The notes under the pieces are model-generated. The model saw only the letters and a program-made list of their open reading frames with translations. It was not told where the DNA came from and did not search any database. A DNA stretch of 59,935 nucleotides from Nitrospira sp. (lineage in GTDB: Bacteria > Nitrospirota > Nitrospiria > SBBL01 > JAADHI01): the NCBI GenBank assembly GCA_027020665.1, contig JALUVJ010000046.1, positions 1 to 59,935 of the forward strand. The letters run 5' to 3'. The position numbers and the translations under genes were made by a program. Below are positions 42,732-52,351 of this stretch, piece by piece (position 1 is the first letter of the stretch; every line of letters starts with the position of its first letter).

Positions 42732-44177
42732 TCAGCTTGGGCTATAGCGGACATTAAGTTGCCTTGCGGCCCGCACTTCATTGATGCGCCCGTGTTTCCG
42801 GCTTTGCGGTGCGTTTTTGAGTTGTTCGGGATCTTCATCAATTTCTTTACGAATTTGAAGCAGGGCATCTGCAAATTCGTCCAGGGTTTCCCGGGATTCG
42901 CTTTCCGGGGCTTCGATCATGAGGGCTTCGGGGATGATCAAAGGGAAGTTCACTGTAGGCGGATAAAAACCGTAGTCGATGAGGCGTTTGGCGATGTCCC
43001 AGGCCCCGATGCCTTGGGGTTTTAAATTTTTTGCGGACAAAATAAATTCGTGCATACAGGGTCGATGCATCGGGATGTCGTAAGCCGCTTCGAGTCGCTT
43101 TTTCAAATAGTTGGCGTTGATGATGGTATTGCGGCTGATGTCGCAAAGTCCCTCGGCGCCCAGTCGCCGGATATAGGTATAGGCCCGAACGAGAATGCCG
43201 AAATTGCCGTAAAAACTATGCACGCGACCAATGGATTCGGGATAATCCCGATTCAAAAAATAATGCGCTTTATTTTTTTCGATACGGGGGACGGGTAAAA
43301 AAGGGGTCAGGCTTTCGCCAACGCCCACCGGGCCTGCGCCGGGTCCGCCGCCGCCGTGGGGGGTGGAGAAAGTTTTGTGCAGGTTGAAATGCATGATGTC
43401 GCAGCCCATATCTCCGGGGCGTGTGAGGCCTAAAAGTGCGTTTAAATTCGCACCGTCGAAGTAGACCAGGGCTCCGGCTTCGTGCATGATTTGAGCAACT
43501 TCGCCCATGCCGCGCTCAAAAAGACCCAGGGTGTTGGGGTTGGTGAGCATGAGGGCTGCGGTGTCTTTATCCACGACCTTTCGTAAATCGTCCGCATCAA
43601 TGATGCCTTCGGCATTGGAGTGAACCGTTTTAATGGTGTAACCCGCCAAGTGGGCGCTGGCCGGGTTGGTGCCGTGTGCCGAATCGGGAATAATGACATA
43701 TTTGCGTTGCCGCCCCTGTTTTGCATGATAGGCGCGGGTGATCAACATGCCCGTCATTTCTCCCTGCGCACCCGCGACAGGTTGCAGGGTGACCTGGGCC
43801 ATGCCCGCAATTTCAGCCAGCATGCGTTCAAGATCGTAAAGCAAGGCCAAGGCCCCTTGCGCGCTTTTTTCGGGCTGGAGCGGATGGAGGTCTGAAAAAC
43901 CGGGAAGGCGCACAACATCTTCGTGAATCTTGGGGTTGTATTTCATCGTGCAGGAGCCGAGCGGGTAAAAGCCGTTGTCCACGCCGTAACTTTCTTGCGA
44001 AAGACGCGTGTAGTGCCGCATGAGTTCGTTTTCGCTGATTTCGGGCAGCGGCAGTTCGCTTTGACGTTGATGGTCTTTGGGCAGGACTTGGTTGATATTA
44101 AAATCCAGGCTGTTTGCAGGAAAGGTCTGTCCGCATCGTCCGGAGTGTGATTTTTCAAAAATAAGTGCTTCGGGCAT
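42732..44177 (-). CDS. gcvPB: glycine dehydrogenase (decarboxylating) subunit 2, GcvPB
   Basis: A 481-residue PLP protein, one half of the split P-protein of the glycine cleavage system, which decarboxylates glycine and passes the aminomethyl group to GcvH. SYGVDNGFYPLGSCTMKYNP near the start, AHGTNPASAHLAGY, and the Schiff-base lysine in NLHKTFSTPHGGGGPG near residue 268 are diagnostic. The partner gcvPA and gcvT/gcvH are not adjacent; the upstream gene is a NUDIX hydrolase. Confidence 0.95.
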   Translation of the reverse strand: MPEALIFEKSHSGRCGQTFPANSLDFNINQVLPKDHQRQSELPLPEISENELMRHYTRLSQESYGVDNGFYPLGSCTMKYNPKIHEDVVRLPGFSDLHPLQPEKSAQGALALLYDLERMLAEIAGMAQVTLQPVAGAQGEMTGMLITRAYHAKQGRQRKYVIIPDSAHGTNPASAHLAGYTIKTVHSNAEGIIDADDLRKVVDKDTAALMLTNPNTLGLFERGMGEVAQIMHEAGALVYFDGANLNALLGLTRPGDMGCDIMHFNLHKTFSTPHGGGGPGAGPVGVGESLTPFLPVPRIEKNKAHYFLNRDYPESIGRVHSFYGNFGILVRAYTYIRRLGAEGLCDISRNTIINANYLKKRLEAAYDIPMHRPCMHEFILSAKNLKPQGIGAWDIAKRLIDYGFYPPTVNFPLIIPEALMIEAPESESRETLDEFADALLQIRKEIDEDPEQLKNAPQSRKHGRINEVRAARQLNVRYSPS

Positions 44178-44203
44178 TGCTGTCCTTTCCCTGAATATTT
44201 CCT

Positions 44204-44728
44204 TTAGATTATATTGTGTCGCCGTGCCTCGGCGTAGGCCAACTGCAGGCCCACAATGCTTTTGGCATCCCGAATGGTTTGGTCCGTGATTTTCGACATC
44301 GCCGTGTCGAATGGCATTTCCACAATCTCAATGATTTCATCTTCGTCCAAGGCTTGTGCGGTTCGGGTCAATTCGGTGCCGAGATAAATATGAATCACTT
44401 CATCGCAAAAACCCGGCACGGTAAAAACGGCCGTGAGTTTTTGAAGGTTCCCGACTTGATACCCGACTTCTTCTTCCGCTTCGCGAGCGGCACAAACTTC
44501 CGGGGCCTCTCCCGGAGACAGTTTCCCTGCGGGAATTTCATAAAGATAGCCGTCGGCGGCGTGACGGTATTGATGCACGAGCACGACATGGCCGTCGGCT
44601 TTGAGCGGCACGACGGCAGAGGCGCCGGGGTGACGGATGAGATCCAGCTCCGTCGTTTTCCCGTTGGGCAGTTTGACTTCACCGGAAAAAAGATGAATGG
44701 CTTTGCCGCGATAGATTTCTTTTAACAT
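44204..44728 (-). CDS. NUDIX hydrolase, ADP-ribose pyrophosphatase type
   Basis: A 174-residue NUDIX enzyme. The box reads G-x5-E followed by REAEEEVGY, with all catalytic acidic residues kept. VVLVHQYRHAADGYLYEIPAGKL precedes it, as in ADP-ribose pyrophosphatases of the NudF/YqkG class, which recycle ADP-ribose from NAD turnover. The start overlaps the stop of the M28 peptidase gene by 7 bases, so the two are coupled. Confidence 0.9.
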   Translation of the reverse strand: MLKEIYRGKAIHLFSGEVKLPNGKTTELDLIRHPGASAVVPLKADGHVVLVHQYRHAADGYLYEIPAGKLSPGEAPEVCAAREAEEEVGYQVGNLQKLTAVFTVPGFCDEVIHIYLGTELTRTAQALDEDEIIEIVEMPFDTAMSKITDQTIRDAKSIVGLQLAYAEARRHNII

Positions 44729-45663
44729 CGCGCATCCCTCTGTTCGGTCAAGGCGATAAGGGCGCCGGAGAGTGCGCGTGCGATCTTTGTCATGAAGACG
44801 ACATCCAGGGTTTCAATGCGGTCGCTGCTTTGATGATAGTGCGGATTCCTAAAATTTGCCGTATCGGTCAGCATGACGGCAGGGATGTTTTTATCCCAAA
44901 ACGGCACGTGGTCGGAGCGTCGCACATCAGGAAGGGCCTCGGCGGTTTTAGGTAAGAGCAGGCTTACCTTCGGTAAATCGGGCGTGTGCCGTTTGATCGC
45001 CGATTCAAGGCTTTCGAGGATGGGCCCGGCGCTTTCGTTGCCTAAAATGCCGATGAAGTTTCCCTGATCGGGCAGTGAAATCGGCAGCCCCGGCGGGCTA
45101 TGCTGAGAACCGGGATTGTCATCCGTGTATCCGATGCATTCCAAATTGATCAGGCCCCAAATCTTCCGTCCGCTTTTTGCCGCGTTTTTAACATAGCCGC
45201 GGCTGCCCCAAAAGCCGGATTCTTCCAAAGTAAAGGCTGCAAATTCGAGGTGAAGCGGGCTTGTTTTTGTTTCAAAAAAACAGGTGGAGACGCGTGCCGC
45301 TTCAAGCAAAACAGCCAGGCTGCTGGCATTGTCATCCGCGCCGGGGGAACCTGCAACCGTGTCGTAATGCGCTCCGATGACGAGTATGGGTTTTTTGTCG
45401 TCCGCATCCGGCAGTGCGCCGATGATGTTGAAACACGGCGCATCACTTGCGTCATGCACGGAAATGGCGGCCCTGCGGGCTTGAAGACCTGCCGATTCCA
45501 GTTCGGCGGTGATATAGTCTGCCGCATTTTTAAGGGCTTCGGGGGAATGATCGGGATGCTTTTCGCCCTGGAGTTTTTCAATATGGCCGACAATACGGGA
45601 TGCGCTGATCTCGGAAAGGGGCGAAAGGTTTTCAGCCTTTGTCTTTTGTGTCACGAAGCGCAA
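44722..45663 (-). CDS. M28-family zinc metallopeptidase
   Basis: A 313-residue aminopeptidase-like protein. GAHYDTVAGSPGADDNAS carries the first metal His and the bridging Asp, FAAFTLEESGFWGSRGYV the catalytic Glu pair, NLECIGYTDD the next acid ligand, and NPHYHQSSD the last His. No signal peptide is visible, so a cytoplasmic peptidase or amidohydrolase is likely. It is the first gene of a minus-strand group with the NUDIX gene, divergent from lptF. Confidence 0.9.
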   Translation of the reverse strand: MRFVTQKTKAENLSPLSEISASRIVGHIEKLQGEKHPDHSPEALKNAADYITAELESAGLQARRAAISVHDASDAPCFNIIGALPDADDKKPILVIGAHYDTVAGSPGADDNASSLAVLLEAARVSTCFFETKTSPLHLEFAAFTLEESGFWGSRGYVKNAAKSGRKIWGLINLECIGYTDDNPGSQHSPPGLPISLPDQGNFIGILGNESAGPILESLESAIKRHTPDLPKVSLLLPKTAEALPDVRRSDHVPFWDKNIPAVMLTDTANFRNPHYHQSSDRIETLDVVFMTKIARALSGALIALTEQRDARC

Positions 45664-45805
45664 GTCCCTGGGGCAAAATGAAACGGCAACCCGGACATGT
45701 TATTTCGGGCGGAAAATGATGTCAAGCAAAAGCTGAGGCTTTAAATTTTTACGGGCCGCAACGATGTTTACATTCAAATCAAGACCGCTGTATATTGAGG
45801 CCGCC

Positions 45806-46930
45806 ATGTTGAAACAATTGGATCGTTATATTTTAAAAGAGCTGATGGGGCCATTCTTCCTGGGGATTTTTATCCTCTTGTTTATCCTCGTCATGCAGCA
45901 GATTTTGAAACTCATGGAGCTGGTCATCGACAAGGGCGTTGATCCGGCCAGTGTGGGCGGGCTTTTTTTGCAATTGCTGCCGTCTTTTTTTTTGGTGACT
46001 TTTCCGATGGCGATCATGATGGCGACGGTGACCACCTTTAACCGCCTTTCCGCCGACAATGAAATTATTGCGCTGCACGCCGCAGGCATCAACGCGATGC
46101 GTTTGATTCGGCCCGTTTTTCTTTTTGCCCTGCTTGTCGGGCTGTTGACGCTTTGGATGGGCACGATGGCGGGTTCTTCAAAAGAGGCCTTTAAGTCGAT
46201 GGCGGTGAAACTGCTTTTGAAACGCGCCAGCGCGGGCCTTGAGGCCGGACGCTTTAACGGCATCTTTTCAAACATGATGGTGTATGTGGATTCGGTCTCG
46301 TCTCAGTCCGAACTGACCGGTATTTTTATTTTTGATCAACGCAAGGCTGAGGCGCCGACGGTCATTGTCGCCAAAACCGGGTTTTTATTGAGCGACGAAG
46401 AAACAGAGACGATCTCGCTGTATCTCGAAGACGGGTCCTTGCATCAAAATGTGCGTGAGAATGATCGGTATCAAAAAATGGATTTTACGCGTTATGATTT
46501 AAAAATCGATTTTTCGGAGATGGTGCATCGCGAAAAAGGGGTCCATGCGCCGGGCTACGCCGAAATCAAAGCGCGCATCGCAAAAGCCGAAGTGCCGGAC
46601 ATCGAAGCCTTGCGGCTTTTGTCGGATTATTACCGGAGGTTTTTATTTTCACTCGCGGCCTTTCTCTTTTGCATCATGGGCGTGCCGCTCGGCATTATCT
46701 CCGGACGCATTACGCGGGTCGGGGGTTTTGTCGCCGGAATTCTTGTGATTTTAATCTATTACATGCTCATGACCTTAGGCGATTATTTAGTGGGCAGCCG
46801 ACTTGCGCCGCCGATGTTGGCCGCCGCCCTGCCGCTTCTTGTTTTGTTTCCCCTGTGCCTTTATCTATTGAAGAAGGTGGCAAATAATGTTTCTCCGACG
46901 CTTTTCGGCATCGCGAGCAAAAGGCCCTAA
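45806..46930 (+). CDS. lptF: LPS export permease LptF
   Basis: A 374-residue inner-membrane component of the LptB2FG transporter that extracts lipopolysaccharide for the Lpt bridge. LDRYILKELMGPFFLGIFI starts the first helix, FPMAIMMATVTTFNRLSADNEIIALHAAGI is the coupling-helix block, a periplasmic beta-jellyroll follows (about 135-270), and three helices close the protein. I chose the ATG at 45806; an upstream ATG would add an unconserved stretch. It is followed by lptG after 3 bases. Confidence 0.94.
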   Translation: MLKQLDRYILKELMGPFFLGIFILLFILVMQQILKLMELVIDKGVDPASVGGLFLQLLPSFFLVTFPMAIMMATVTTFNRLSADNEIIALHAAGINAMRLIRPVFLFALLVGLLTLWMGTMAGSSKEAFKSMAVKLLLKRASAGLEAGRFNGIFSNMMVYVDSVSSQSELTGIFIFDQRKAEAPTVIVAKTGFLLSDEETETISLYLEDGSLHQNVRENDRYQKMDFTRYDLKIDFSEMVHREKGVHAPGYAEIKARIAKAEVPDIEALRLLSDYYRRFLFSLAAFLFCIMGVPLGIISGRITRVGGFVAGILVILIYYMLMTLGDYLVGSRLAPPMLAAALPLLVLFPLCLYLLKKVANNVSPTLFGIASKRP

Positions 46931-46933
46931 TCG

Positions 46934-48016
46934 ATGTCGATGACGACACGCTATATGCTGACGGAGTTTCTGCGGATTTTTGCCGCGACGGCGGCTGCGC
47001 TTGCGCTGCTTGTATTTTCCGTCGATTTTCTCGAAAAAATAAAAGGCTTGTATCGGTATGATGCCGAACTGCAATGGCTGATTCAATATTTTTTGTTTCG
47101 CTTTCCCAGAATTTTCATGGAAATGCTGCCCTTGTCTCTGCTGATGGCGACCTTGCTCACCTTTGGCGGACTCGCAAAAAATAACGAAATCACGGCATTT
47201 AAAAGTGCGGGGGTTTCTGTTTTTAAACTCACGACTCCCTTGCTGATCTTGGCGGCCTTTGTGAGTCTGACCTCTTATTTTCTGGCGGGCGGCGTGGTGC
47301 CGACCCTCTATAAAGAATCAAAACGCATCAAAGCCGTGCAAATTCAGGGCAGAGAACCCAGCGGTCGTTTTGTGCAAAACAAAACCTGGATGCATATCGA
47401 CAGCCGGAGGCTGATGTATGCGCAGGTTGTCTCGGCGGACAAAGCCCTCATGCAAGGCGTGGTGCTGTACACCCTTGGAGAAAACTATCTGATTGCCGAA
47501 GAAACGGAAGCCGCGGACTTATTGTATGAAGACGGGACCTGGGTTTTGCGCGACGGTGTGCGCCGGATTTTTTTGCCCGGCGGCGAGGTGAAATTCGAGA
47601 CGATTGAACGAGAGACGATCGAAATCAATCGCAAACCCGAAGATTTTCAGCAAGTCACGATCAAGGCCAGTGAAATGACCTATGCGGATCTTGACGCATA
47701 CATCGCCCAACTCAAATCCGTCGGTTTTGATACAACCCGCTACGCCGTGGATTTGCACGCCAAGCAGGCCCTGCCTTTTGTAAACTTCATCATGGTCTTG
47801 CTGGGTGTACCTTTTGCCCTTAAAGACAGTCGCAGCTCCGGTATCGCCTGGGGCATCGCTTTTAGTTTGAGCGTGGCCCTTTTTTATTGGCTGGTCTATT
47901 CCATGACGCTTTCACTCGGACGTTTGCATATTTTGCCGCCCTGGCTTGCCGCTTGGAGTGCGAATATCCTGCTGTTGATGATTGCTTCATATCTCTTTTT
48001 GAGAGTGCGGCAGTAG
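46934..48016 (+). CDS. lptG: LPS export permease LptG
   Basis: A 360-residue partner of LptF with the same architecture: TTRYMLTEFLRIFAATAAALA, LPLSLLMATLLTFGGLAKNNEITAFKSAGVSV, a periplasmic domain, and C-terminal helices with LHAKQALPFVNFIMVLLGVPFAL. Together with LptB it powers LPS transport, confirming a diderm cell envelope with LPS or a similar lipid. lptB, lptC and lptA are not in the window. Confidence 0.94.
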   Translation: MSMTTRYMLTEFLRIFAATAAALALLVFSVDFLEKIKGLYRYDAELQWLIQYFLFRFPRIFMEMLPLSLLMATLLTFGGLAKNNEITAFKSAGVSVFKLTTPLLILAAFVSLTSYFLAGGVVPTLYKESKRIKAVQIQGREPSGRFVQNKTWMHIDSRRLMYAQVVSADKALMQGVVLYTLGENYLIAEETEAADLLYEDGTWVLRDGVRRIFLPGGEVKFETIERETIEINRKPEDFQQVTIKASEMTYADLDAYIAQLKSVGFDTTRYAVDLHAKQALPFVNFIMVLLGVPFALKDSRSSGIAWGIAFSLSVALFYWLVYSMTLSLGRLHILPPWLAAWSANILLLMIASYLFLRVRQ

Positions 48017-48082
48017 TAACATTTCTACTTTTGTCCGGTAGCTAAAGATGGGGGCTTTACAAATGAACAATGCCTTATTTTT

Positions 48083-50104
48083 TTAGAGACCGGAATAAAT
48101 AAAGCAGTGGGTTTGTTGGTTTTCGCTGATGCGGGTGGCCTCCGGATATTCTTCGCGGCAGACCGGCATGGCCTGCGGGCAGCGCGGATGAAAAAAACAG
48201 CCTTGCGGCGGATTGATCGGAGAGGGTAAATCCCCCTCGATACGGATAATCAGCCGTTTTTTTTCAGGATCAATTTGGGGAACGGCGGAAAGCAGGGCGC
48301 GGGTGTAGGGATGTTTGGGATCGCTCAAAACCGCTGAAACCGTGCCGTATTCGACGATGCGCCCCAGGTACATCACGGCGACCTCATGGGCAAAATAATC
48401 CACCACTGAAAGATCATGTGTAATAAAAAGATAGGCCAGGCCGTAATCGGATTGCAATTGTTTGAGCAGGTTCAAGACCTGTGCCTGAACAGAGACATCC
48501 AGCGCGCTCGTCGGCTCGTCACAGACGATGAGTTTTGGGCGCACGGCAAGCACACGGGCAATGCAAATCCGTTGGCGCTGCCCGCCTGAAAACTCGTGCG
48601 GATAACGGTATTTGGCGTCTGCCGGCAAACCCACCTGGGCCAAAAGCGCATCCAGCCAGTCTTCCCCTTTATTTTGAGCAACTTCGACTTTTAAAGCATT
48701 CACACCCTCTTTGATAATGTCGCCGACCAGCATCCGGGGGTTGAGTGAGGAATACGGGTCTTGAAAAATGATTTGGAAATCGCGCCGTTTTTTTCGAAGC
48801 ACTTCGCCGGAAAGGCGCGACAAGTCTTCATTTTCAAATAAAATCGCACCATCCGTTTGTGGAATTAACTGCAGGATGGCCTTGCCTACTGTCGTTTTTC
48901 CGCAGCCGGACTCTCCCACCAAGGCGACCGTGCGACCGGAATCCACTTTAAGAGAAAGCCCGTCCACGGCCTTCACATGGCCCACCACCCGTTTAAAAAA
49001 GCCTTTTCGGATGGGGAAATGCACTTTGAGATCCGAGATGTGCAGAAGGCTTCGGTCTTCGTCTTCTACGGAAAGCGTGTCGGCATGGGCCGAAGCGGCT
49101 CCCGCTTTTTGCACAAGGTCCGAACGCTTTTCAGGGTGCTCGGCCAAATGACAACGTACGCCGCCCTGTTCTGTCGGGGTCCAAGACGGGACGGTTTCTT
49201 CACAAAGCGCCCAGGCACTATCGCAACGGTTTGAAAAACGACAGTTCCGGAAAGGGTGATTCAAGGGCGGTACGGTCCCGCGGATGACTTCGAGGGCTTC
49301 CCCGCGTTTCTTTTTTCCCGGCAAAGAGCTGAGCAGTTTTTGTGAATACGGGTGTTGTGGGGAAGCAAAGAAAGCCGCGCGTTCTCCCCGCTCTACGATT
49401 TCCCCTGCGTACATGACGGCAACTTCATCGGCCATTTCCGCTACAATGCCGAGATCGTGTGTGATCAGCAAAATGGCCATGCCCCGCTCTTTTTGAAGTT
49501 TTCGCAGCAGGTCGAGAATCTGCGCCTGAATGGTGACATCCAGCGCAGTTGTGGGCTCATCCGCGATCAGCAAATCCGGTTCCCCGGAGAGGGCTATTGC
49601 GATCATGACCCGTTGTTTCATGCCGCCTGAAATCTGGTGGGGATATTCACTGTAACGCAGGCTCGGATCGGGAATCCCCACCAAGTCAAGTAAAGCAGTG
49701 GCCCGGCGTTTGGCCTCTTTTGCATTCAACTTCAGGTGATATTCAAGTGTTTCACGGATTTGATCGCCGATGGTCATGACCGGATTCAAGCTGGTCATGG
49801 GTTCCTGAAAGATCATCGAGATGCGATTCCCGCGCAGGATACGCATTGCCACTTCAGGCAGTTGGCCCAGATCCTCTCCGTCGAGCAGGATTTCGCCGGA
49901 TACAATTTCTCCTGCGGGTTTCGGAACGAGTTTCATGATGGAAAGTGCCGTCATCGACTTTCCGCAGCCGGATTCCCCCACCAAGGCAAAGGTCCGTCCG
50001 CGTGGAATCTCGAAAGAGACCCCGTCCACCGCGTTGACAATGCCGTCTTCCGTGGAAAAGCGGGTTTTAAGATCTTTAATTTGAAGCAGGTTTTGAGGCA
50101 TCAC
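48083..50104 (-). CDS. fused peptide ABC transporter ATPase (DppD-DppF type)
   Basis: A 673-residue protein with two complete ATPase domains. The first has [32 protein letters not shown] and [14 protein letters not shown]; the second has [31 protein letters not shown] and [14 protein letters not shown]. Each half ends with the oligopeptide-type C-terminal Cys-rich segment ([17 protein letters not shown] and [18 protein letters not shown]), the same arrangement as YejF/GsiA fusions. It powers uptake of peptides, opines or metals with OppB/OppC permeases such as that at 15034. A second Met at 50099-50101 is an alternative start. Confidence 0.93.
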   Translation of the reverse strand: MMPQNLLQIKDLKTRFSTEDGIVNAVDGVSFEIPRGRTFALVGESGCGKSMTALSIMKLVPKPAGEIVSGEILLDGEDLGQLPEVAMRILRGNRISMIFQEPMTSLNPVMTIGDQIRETLEYHLKLNAKEAKRRATALLDLVGIPDPSLRYSEYPHQISGGMKQRVMIAIALSGEPDLLIADEPTTALDVTIQAQILDLLRKLQKERGMAILLITHDLGIVAEMADEVAVMYAGEIVERGERAAFFASPQHPYSQKLLSSLPGKKKRGEALEVIRGTVPPLNHPFRNCRFSNRCDSAWALCEETVPSWTPTEQGGVRCHLAEHPEKRSDLVQKAGAASAHADTLSVEDEDRSLLHISDLKVHFPIRKGFFKRVVGHVKAVDGLSLKVDSGRTVALVGESGCGKTTVGKAILQLIPQTDGAILFENEDLSRLSGEVLRKKRRDFQIIFQDPYSSLNPRMLVGDIIKEGVNALKVEVAQNKGEDWLDALLAQVGLPADAKYRYPHEFSGGQRQRICIARVLAVRPKLIVCDEPTSALDVSVQAQVLNLLKQLQSDYGLAYLFITHDLSVVDYFAHEVAVMYLGRIVEYGTVSAVLSDPKHPYTRALLSAVPQIDPEKKRLIIRIEGDLPSPINPPQGCFFHPRCPQAMPVCREEYPEATRISENQQTHCFIYSGL

Positions 50105-50384
50105 GCTCTATTGCGGTTGAAGGCTATTCCCCTGCAATCATACTGAAATAGTTCCATGAGGAGAATAATCTCATAATTTTTCACGCATGTAATCTTTTTT
50201 ATTCATCGGAATTTTCTTAAATCCCCGGATATCTTGGTGACCGGAATGATCCTCGTGCCGGAATAAGACGGATTTTCCCGAACAAAACAAACGATTGGGG
50301 CACCGATGAATCAAATTTTTAGGGTGTGCCAACATTCAACATGCCCTAAATTCAAGAGTTCGAATTTTATTTTGCCGTGAACCC
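50105..50384. other. gene-free region between the ATPase and marR, with a hairpin
   Basis: No coding sequence is supported. TTTAGGGTGTG (from 50318) can pair with CATGCCCTAAA (to 50350), using two G-T pairs, around an 11-base loop. It lies upstream of the marR promoter, and without a clear T tract its role is uncertain. A small ATGAG/CTCAT repeat lies just beyond the ATPase start. The rest, 50190-50310, shows nothing recognisable. Confidence 0.35.
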
Positions 50385-50413
50385 TTGACAATTTGTTGCT
50401 TCGGCATTAAGTT
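50385..50413 (+). promoter_or_regulatory. promoter of marR
   Basis: Perfect -35 TTGACA (50385-50390), a 17-base spacer and a weak -10 TAAGTT (50408-50413). The palindromic operator at 50411-50424 overlaps the -10 and start site, so a bound dimer would block RNA polymerase. Confidence 0.65.
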
Positions 50414-50424
50414 GTATGTACAAC
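50411..50424. promoter_or_regulatory. MarR-type operator 1
   Basis: GTTGTA-TG-TACAAC: perfect 6-base arms with a 2-base centre. It is nearly the same as the palindrome at 50913-50924 in front of the small zinc-ribbon gene (shared TTGTAT-TACAA). Its place at the marR promoter indicates autoregulation. Confidence 0.75.
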
Positions 50425-50443
50425 ACCAAGAAAAAGGGATATC

Positions 50444-50893
50444 TTGGGTCAAGATGAGGACATGAAAACAGAGGAATGTGTGTGCATTGCTGGAAAGCTG
50501 CGTCTGCTCAATCGTGTGGTCACGAGTATTTACGACGACGCACTTCGTCCGACGGGCATGACAATTTGCCAAATGACCCTGTTGACGGTGATCGGAGAAT
50601 CGGGATTGACGACCCCGACGGAGGTCAGTGCCTGTTTGCAGGTCGAAAAATCCACTTTGAGTCGGAATTTAAACCGATTGCGAAAACAGGGTTGGCTGGA
50701 GATGCTTTCAGATGCGCATGGCAGCGGGCAGCGGCTTAAATTGACTGAAGAAGGGCAAGCCATGTTGGAAAAAGGCAAGCCGCATTGGATTGTCGCACAG
50801 GGAAAGGCCCTAAGACTCTTAGGGGATCGTGGGGTGAAAGATTTGGTCGCTTTGGCTGAGCTTGTCTGTTCGCAGCAAAAGAATGGCCTGTAG
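50444..50893 (+). CDS. MarR-family transcriptional regulator
   Basis: A 149-residue winged-helix regulator. TICQMTLLTVIGESGLTTPTEV leads into the recognition region VEKSTLSRNLNRLRKQGWLEM and the wing SGQRLKLTEEG. It has the ECVCIAGKLRLLNR N-terminal helix with two cysteines close together, a possible thiol sensor as in OhrR/MosR-like proteins (inference). The start is either TTG at 50444, with AAGGG upstream, or ATG at 50462. The operator pair suggests it represses itself and the following mini-protein. Confidence 0.88.
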   Translation: MGQDEDMKTEECVCIAGKLRLLNRVVTSIYDDALRPTGMTICQMTLLTVIGESGLTTPTEVSACLQVEKSTLSRNLNRLRKQGWLEMLSDAHGSGQRLKLTEEGQAMLEKGKPHWIVAQGKALRLLGDRGVKDLVALAELVCSQQKNGL

Positions 50894-50912
50894 TTTTTTT
50901 TGAATGAATGAG

Positions 50913-50924
50913 TTGTATATACAA
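50913..50924. promoter_or_regulatory. MarR-type operator 2
   Basis: TTGTATATACAA, a perfect 12-base palindrome, 17 bases before the ATG of the zinc-ribbon gene. It covers the likely -10 region (TATATA/TATACA). Same core as operator 1, so the same MarR dimer probably binds both. Confidence 0.75.
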
Positions 50925-50941
50925 TGAAATGGGAGGTGGAT

Positions 50942-51112
50942 ATGTCGTGTTTACGTTGCGGGGGTTTAATGGTGAGCGACCGTTTTTATGATTATCGGGA
51001 TGATACCGGGCAGAACGAATTTGAGGGTTATCGCTGTTTGGTATGCGGAGAAGTCTTGGATCAGGTGATTCTTTTGCATCGCGCGCAGGCAGAATCAAGC
51101 TTGGTGCATTGA
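50942..51112 (+). CDS. small double-CxxC (zinc-ribbon-like) protein, paralogue 1
   Basis: A 56-residue protein: MSCLRCGGLMV, then a middle with RDDTGQNEFEGYRC, then CLVCGEVLD. Two CxxC pairs 32-35 residues apart fit a single zinc ribbon or rubredoxin-like metal knuckle. It is the paralogue of the protein at 53822: roughly half the first 43 positions are identical, including both CxxC pairs, DTG, F-x-G-x-RC and CGE-x2-D. I chose the ATG at 50942 because GGGAGGTGG lies 5 bases before it; the ATG at 50924 is inside the operator. Function is unknown. Confidence 0.8.
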   Translation: MSCLRCGGLMVSDRFYDYRDDTGQNEFEGYRCLVCGEVLDQVILLHRAQAESSLVH

Positions 51113-51241
51113 AGGAAGCACACCGAAAAGCCAAATTGCAAGCATTAAAACGTGTCGGTTTATGGGCATGTCGGTACAGACATCATACAAAAAATAAATT
51201 TCATACATCGGTAAAAATAAGGAGCGTTAAACCGGCGTTTT

Positions 51242-51277
51242 TCCCCAGGATTCTTTTGCAGGCCCTGGGGATTTTTT
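51242..51277 (+). terminator. intrinsic terminator after the marR/zinc-ribbon unit
   Basis: TCCCCAGG (51242-51249) pairs with CCTGGGGA (51264-51271), followed by six T. It separates the marR unit from malate dehydrogenase, whose own promoter begins at 51283. Between 51113 and 51240 no gene is seen. Confidence 0.85.
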
Positions 51278-51282
51278 CTGTA

Positions 51283-51311
51283 TTGCTTCGTTGCTTTCTT
51301 TTCGGTACAAT
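51283..51311 (+). promoter_or_regulatory. sigma70 promoter of mdh
   Basis: TTGCTT (51283-51288), a 17-base spacer and TACAAT (51306-51311), directly after the upstream terminator. It leaves a leader of about 50 bases before the mdh ATG. Confidence 0.7.
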
Positions 51312-51367
51312 AAAAATTTGTTTAATTTATGAACGTTTTTTGAGCAATTCATAAGGAAAGCCATAGC

Positions 51368-52306
51368 ATGTTGAAGCGAAAAAAAGTGACGGTGATCGGT
51401 GCGGGACATGTGGGGGCCACGGCCGCCCAGCGTCTGGCGGAGAAGGAAGTTGCCGATGTGGTATTGGTGGATATTGAGGAAGATATGCCGAAAGGAAAGG
51501 CGCTTGATCTTGCCGAGGCGGCGCCGATTTATGCTTATGACAGCCGTTTGAGCGGTGGTGCGGCTTATGAAGAAACAGCGGGTTCCGACATTGTCGTCAT
51601 TACCTCCGGACTGCCCAGAAAACCCGGCATGAGCCGGGATGATTTGTTGCGTGTGAATGCAAAAATCGTGAAGGAAGTCACAGAGAAAGCCGCCGCAAAA
51701 TCGCCGGATGCGATTTTGATCGTGGTTTCAAATCCCCTTGACGCGATGACCTATGTTGCACATCGCGTGAGCGGCTTTAAGAAAGAGCGGGTGCTCGGCA
51801 TGGCGGGGGTGCTGGATGCGGCCCGCTTCAAGGCATTTCTCTCAATGGAGCTCAATGTTTCGGTTGAAAACATTCAGACCTTGGTTTTGGGCGGACATGG
51901 TGACAGCATGGTACCACTGCTCCGTTATACGACCGTTTCGGGCATTCCGGTGACGGCCTTGATTTCAAAAGACCGCCTGGACGAAATCGTGCAGCGGACG
52001 CGCGCGGGCGGCGCTGAAATCGTGAAACTCCTGAAAACGGGTTCGGCCTATTATGCCCCTTCCGCTGCGATTATTGAGATGGTTGAATCCATTTTAAAAG
52101 ACAAAAACAAAATCCTCCCTTGCTCCGCCCTCTGCACGGGAGAGTACAAACTAAATGATGTTTTTATCGGTGTGCCGGTTCGATTGGGTCATGCCGGCAT
52201 CGCCCAAATTTACGAAATCAATCTGACCGCAGAGGAAGCCGCTGCGCTAAATGTTTCCGCAAGCACCGTTCAAGACCTCTGTAAGATCGCCAGCGAAGTG
52301 CTCTAA
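51368..52306 (+). CDS. mdh: malate dehydrogenase (LDH-like type)
   Basis: A 312-residue NAD-dependent dehydrogenase. [15 protein letters not shown] binds [20 protein letters not shown] has the acidic NAD selector, [13 protein letters not shown] carries the malate-specific Arg, [12 protein letters not shown] and the catalytic His in [12 protein letters not shown] follow. It belongs to the tetrameric LDH-like MDH group common in Nitrospirota, Chlorobi and deltaproteobacteria. It is followed after 45 bases by a sigma54 activator with its own NAD-binding fold and is probably co-transcribed with it. Confidence 0.95.
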   Translation: MLKRKKVTVIGAGHVGATAAQRLAEKEVADVVLVDIEEDMPKGKALDLAEAAPIYAYDSRLSGGAAYEETAGSDIVVITSGLPRKPGMSRDDLLRVNAKIVKEVTEKAAAKSPDAILIVVSNPLDAMTYVAHRVSGFKKERVLGMAGVLDAARFKAFLSMELNVSVENIQTLVLGGHGDSMVPLLRYTTVSGIPVTALISKDRLDEIVQRTRAGGAEIVKLLKTGSAYYAPSAAIIEMVESILKDKNKILPCSALCTGEYKLNDVFIGVPVRLGHAGIAQIYEINLTAEEAAALNVSASTVQDLCKIASEVL

Positions 52307-52351
52307 GTTTTTTCAATCGGGGCTGACCCGGATAGTTAAGGAAGAAGACTA

